Of a stretch of 14,073 bases of DNA, positions 11,584 through 14,073 are shown one piece after another (positions within the stretch are counted from its first letter, which is position 1; every line of letters starts with the position of its first letter). The notes under the pieces were generated by a model that worked only from the letters and a program-made list of their open reading frames with translations, made no database searches and was not told where the DNA came from. Position numbers and translations under genes: made by a program. The DNA is from Phycisphaerales bacterium UBA7812 (GTDB lineage Bacteria > Planctomycetota > Phycisphaerae > Phycisphaerales > UBA1924), in assembly GCA_002480345.1 (NCBI GenBank), contig DLBY01000046.1, positions 1 to 14,073 of the forward strand, given 5' to 3'.

Positions 11584-14073
11584 TCAGCTCCCAAACAGCC
11601 CGCCGTTGCGTTCCTGTCCGCCCATCCCGCCGATGCCGCTTCGGCGTCCGCCCATGGGCTGGATCTGGAGCCCGAATCCGGTCTCACCCGTCAGGTTGTT
11701 GTAGTTGATCGTCACCCCGAGCAAGCCCACCGGGAAGTCGCGCAGCACGCTGACCGCGATCCGCTGAAAGTCCTGCTCGCGGAAGTTGTAGGTGCCGATC
11801 AACTGGTAGTGGTACTTGTCCCCGAACGCGCCGTCGAGCAACGCGTTGCCGTAGGTGTCGTTCTGCGATTCGAGCTGCCGGAACTCGACACGCGACCGCA
11901 GCCGCTCGCTGTGCCGAACATCGACCCCGAGGCTGTTCCGGTCCTCGCGCTGGTCGTCCACATCCCAGATCGTCTCGCCCCCGATCGCGAACACCTCGCT
12001 CACCTTCCAGGTCCCCGCGAGCCGCACGAACTCGTCTGCGGCGCTCAACTCGGGCCTCGCCGAATAGAACCGACCGACCGGGGACCGCTCGAGCACATCA
12101 TCGCTGAACCACACATACTCCGCGTCGAGCGTGAAGACATCGACCGTGCGCCACCGACCCGGCGCACCGCGCTGCGTCTGCCAGGTCTGATTGATCCCCG
12201 CGCGAACCGCGCTCCCCTCGATCAGCGACTCGACATCATCGTCGTACACCGGCAGGTCCGACTCGTCGATCGTCGTTCCCGCGTGCCACAGCGTGACGGT
12301 CGGCTCGATGATGTGCCGCAACCGGTGAATGTCGAACACCCTCGACTCAACCTCGTCATCGATCCGGAAGATCGAGGTGGAGAGGTTGACGCCCGCCGCG
12401 CCCCAGAGTCTGAAATCATCCGATTCCCCGGGGCTGAACGCGTCGAAATCGGTGTCGTACCCAGTAAACCGGCCCACCAGGAACGGGTTGACGACCAGCG
12501 GACCCGCGTTGAACTTCGTCGCGATCTCCTGCCGCGTGTCCAGCCGCGTCACGAACCCCTCGTCAAGCCCCTGTGCGCGAAACGCGTCGCCGATCGGCAC
12601 GCCGGGATCGCCGCCGAACGCCCGCCGTGACGCCGCGGCGCGGTTGAGCCCGATGTCCGCCGGGTCGATCTCCTGGAATCGCAGACGCATCCGCGACGCC
12701 GACGCGTTCCAGGTGTGCATCAAGAAGCCAGGCCAGAGGTCGCCGAACGGATCGGTCCCGATCGACCCGAAGTCCACCTCGGGGAGCTTGTCGACCGCGT
12801 AGCCGGGAGACTGGGCGAGGTGCTCGTTGGGGATGAACCCCGTCGTCAATCCCTTGCCTTCGAGCGTGAGAGAGCTGTTGCCCTCGAGCCGCCGCAGGTA
12901 CGCCCGCGTCGTCAACTCTTCGTCGTTCTCGCCGAGATCACGGAACAGGGCGGGGAGCAGCGCCTCGTCGGAGGAATAGAAACCGTTGAGTTGCAGGTCC
13001 CACTCGGGACGGAACCGCCAGAGGTGTCTCGCGACGATGAAGCCCCGCGAGTCCCCGTCCCGGTCGATCGTCTGCCCGTTGCGGAGCACATCCGTCCCGT
13101 TGTCATCGGGGATGTAATACCCGCGCACATCACCGCGGGCGTTGCCCCGGTTCCAGCGGGCGCTCCCGCCGAACGCGAACCCGCGGTCGGTGTAATAGTC
13201 GAGGTCGACACCCGCGTCGAACCCCCGGGGACGCTCGAGCCCCAGGAGCGTGAACGGATCCCACGAGGTGCTGAACCGCGTCCCGACGCGGTTGTTGTCC
13301 GCGAACCCGATCGAGCGGAGCGGGAACTGCTCCGGATCGCCCTTGTACCAGGGCCACCAGAAGAACGGCACCCCGCCCGCCCGGAGCGACACGCCCTTCG
13401 CCTCGACGATCCGGCGCGGCCCGCCCGCTCCGTCCGCCTCGGGGCGATCCTCGATCGTCATCCGCGTGGTCCCGATCGAGAGGTGGGGCTCCGCAAACGC
13501 GCTGTTCGCGTAGGTCGCCCGCTCGGCGCTGAACCGGTTCGCCGCCTCCTGTCTCACCACTTCCGCCCGCATGTACAGCGGCATACGGAGACGCTCGTCA
13601 TAAGTGCGGAAGACCGCATCGATCAGCACCGCCCGATCCGCGCGCGTGTCGTAATACACCCGCGGGCTCCTCAGGGTGTACGACCCATCGGAGACGCGCA
13701 CGCCGCCCTCGAGGTAGATCCCACGAACCTCCGAAACCGTCGCGCCGGAGAGAGACGATTCGAGAGGCCCCGGATCGAGAAACACCACGCCCCGCTCCGC
13801 GACCATCTCCACGACCCGCTCGGGCCCCTCGTGCTGGATGACCACCCCTCCAAGAAGCGTCACCGCGTTCGCGTCCTCCCCACGCTCCAGCGAAACCGAG
13901 TCACCCGCAGAGAAGAAGAACACGCCGCTGCTCGAGAAGATCCGCTCCGAGTCGGGTGTCGCTGCCGCGGGCGGGGCCTCCGAGGCATCCCGAGACTCTT
14001 CGCCCGCCGCGGGCGCGACCCGCCGCTCCCCGGGAGGGCGCTCGCCGGCATACCGATCACCCGGAAACCGTTC
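11584..14073 (-). CDS. lptD: LptD/OstA-family LPS-assembly outer-membrane protein (5' end beyond the right edge)
   Basis: At least 829 residues; the frame is open to the window edge, so the start and signal peptide are missing. The first 45 visible residues are Pro/Ala/Glu-rich linker. An OstA-like beta-jellyroll follows (VTLLGGVVIQHEGPERVVEM, GIYLEGGVRVSDGSYTLRSP, NRFSAERATYANSAF), then GVPFFWWPWYKGDPEQFPLR, which marks the entry to the barrel. The rest is a long beta-barrel with alternating strands and aromatic girdles (LRHIIEPTVTLWHAG, VRAGINQTWQTQRG, YQLIGTYNFREQDFQRIAVS). LptD moves LPS-type lipids to the outer leaflet with LptE. No cysteine is visible, and the chain ends in a Gly-rich tail (GGMGGQERNGGLFGS). 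Another barrel of the same superfamily is possible; the gene symbol is therefore provisional. Confidence 0.8.
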   Translation of the reverse strand, partial: ERFPGDRYAGERPPGERRVAPAAGEESRDASEAPPAAATPDSERIFSSSGVFFFSAGDSVSLERGEDANAVTLLGGVVIQHEGPERVVEMVAERGVVFLDPGPLESSLSGATVSEVRGIYLEGGVRVSDGSYTLRSPRVYYDTRADRAVLIDAVFRTYDERLRMPLYMRAEVVRQEAANRFSAERATYANSAFAEPHLSIGTTRMTIEDRPEADGAGGPRRIVEAKGVSLRAGGVPFFWWPWYKGDPEQFPLRSIGFADNNRVGTRFSTSWDPFTLLGLERPRGFDAGVDLDYYTDRGFAFGGSARWNRGNARGDVRGYYIPDDNGTDVLRNGQTIDRDGDSRGFIVARHLWRFRPEWDLQLNGFYSSDEALLPALFRDLGENDEELTTRAYLRRLEGNSSLTLEGKGLTTGFIPNEHLAQSPGYAVDKLPEVDFGSIGTDPFGDLWPGFLMHTWNASASRMRLRFQEIDPADIGLNRAAASRRAFGGDPGVPIGDAFRAQGLDEGFVTRLDTRQEIATKFNAGPLVVNPFLVGRFTGYDTDFDAFSPGESDDFRLWGAAGVNLSTSIFRIDDEVESRVFDIHRLRHIIEPTVTLWHAGTTIDESDLPVYDDDVESLIEGSAVRAGINQTWQTQRGAPGRWRTVDVFTLDAEYVWFSDDVLERSPVGRFYSARPELSAADEFVRLAGTWKVSEVFAIGGETIWDVDDQREDRNSLGVDVRHSERLRSRVEFRQLESQNDTYGNALLDGAFGDKYHYQLIGTYNFREQDFQRIAVSVLRDFPVGLLGVTINYNNLTGETGFGLQIQPMGGRRSGIGGMGGQERNGGLFGS

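Noticed and set aside
11809..12630. Plus-strand frame of 273 residues opposite lptD
   Set aside because: Shadow of the barrel-coding strand; no start signals or domain.

Overview
The window is GC-rich chromosomal DNA (about two thirds G+C by eye) from a Gram-negative-type bacterium, most likely a planctomycete of the Phycisphaerae. Supporting signs are an exported protein with a PEP-CTERM-like tail of the planctomycete form (VPAPG, a short hydrophobic stretch, then RRRRGR), several lipoproteins, a TolC-type efflux channel and an LptD-type outer-membrane barrel. The lineage is inferred from these features; no rRNA gene is present to confirm it.

Layout from left to right: a TolC-family channel (minus strand, cut by the left edge); an exported protein with SH3-like domains and a long acidic linker (plus); a FIST-domain sensor protein (plus); an exported DUF442-type phosphatase-like lipoprotein (minus); an unknown 88-residue protein (plus); a PEP-CTERM-like secreted protein (minus) with a clear intrinsic terminator; 2-methylisocitrate lyase prpB (plus); a small lipoprotein, a GNAT acetyltransferase and a PH-domain membrane protein (all plus); thiS and cinA (minus, coupled); an unknown lipoprotein (plus); and an lptD-like gene (minus, cut by the right edge). 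No tRNA, rRNA, CRISPR array, insertion sequence or phage gene was seen, and no gene looks broken.

Strand changes at almost every gene, so most genes are probably their own transcription units. The only clear operon is thiS-cinA; the trio of small lipoprotein, GNAT and PH protein could be co-transcribed in part. The genes do not form one pathway. They mix envelope functions (TolC, LptD, lipoproteins, PEP-CTERM protein), propionate or methylcitrate metabolism (prpB), thiamin sulfur transfer (thiS), NMN/pyridine nucleotide repair (cinA) and signalling (FIST).

The most interesting signal is regulatory. Five genes have a TANNNT (-10-like) box ending exactly 5 or 6 bases before the ATG and no Shine-Dalgarno sequence, as expected for leaderless mRNAs. 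Five other genes have a good Shine-Dalgarno sequence and no such box. The hexamer TACGAT was seen only four times, always between genes and upstream of a start codon. The prpB promoter also carries two overlapping inverted repeats that look like an operator. I did not find a convincing new defence, mobile or biosynthetic system.
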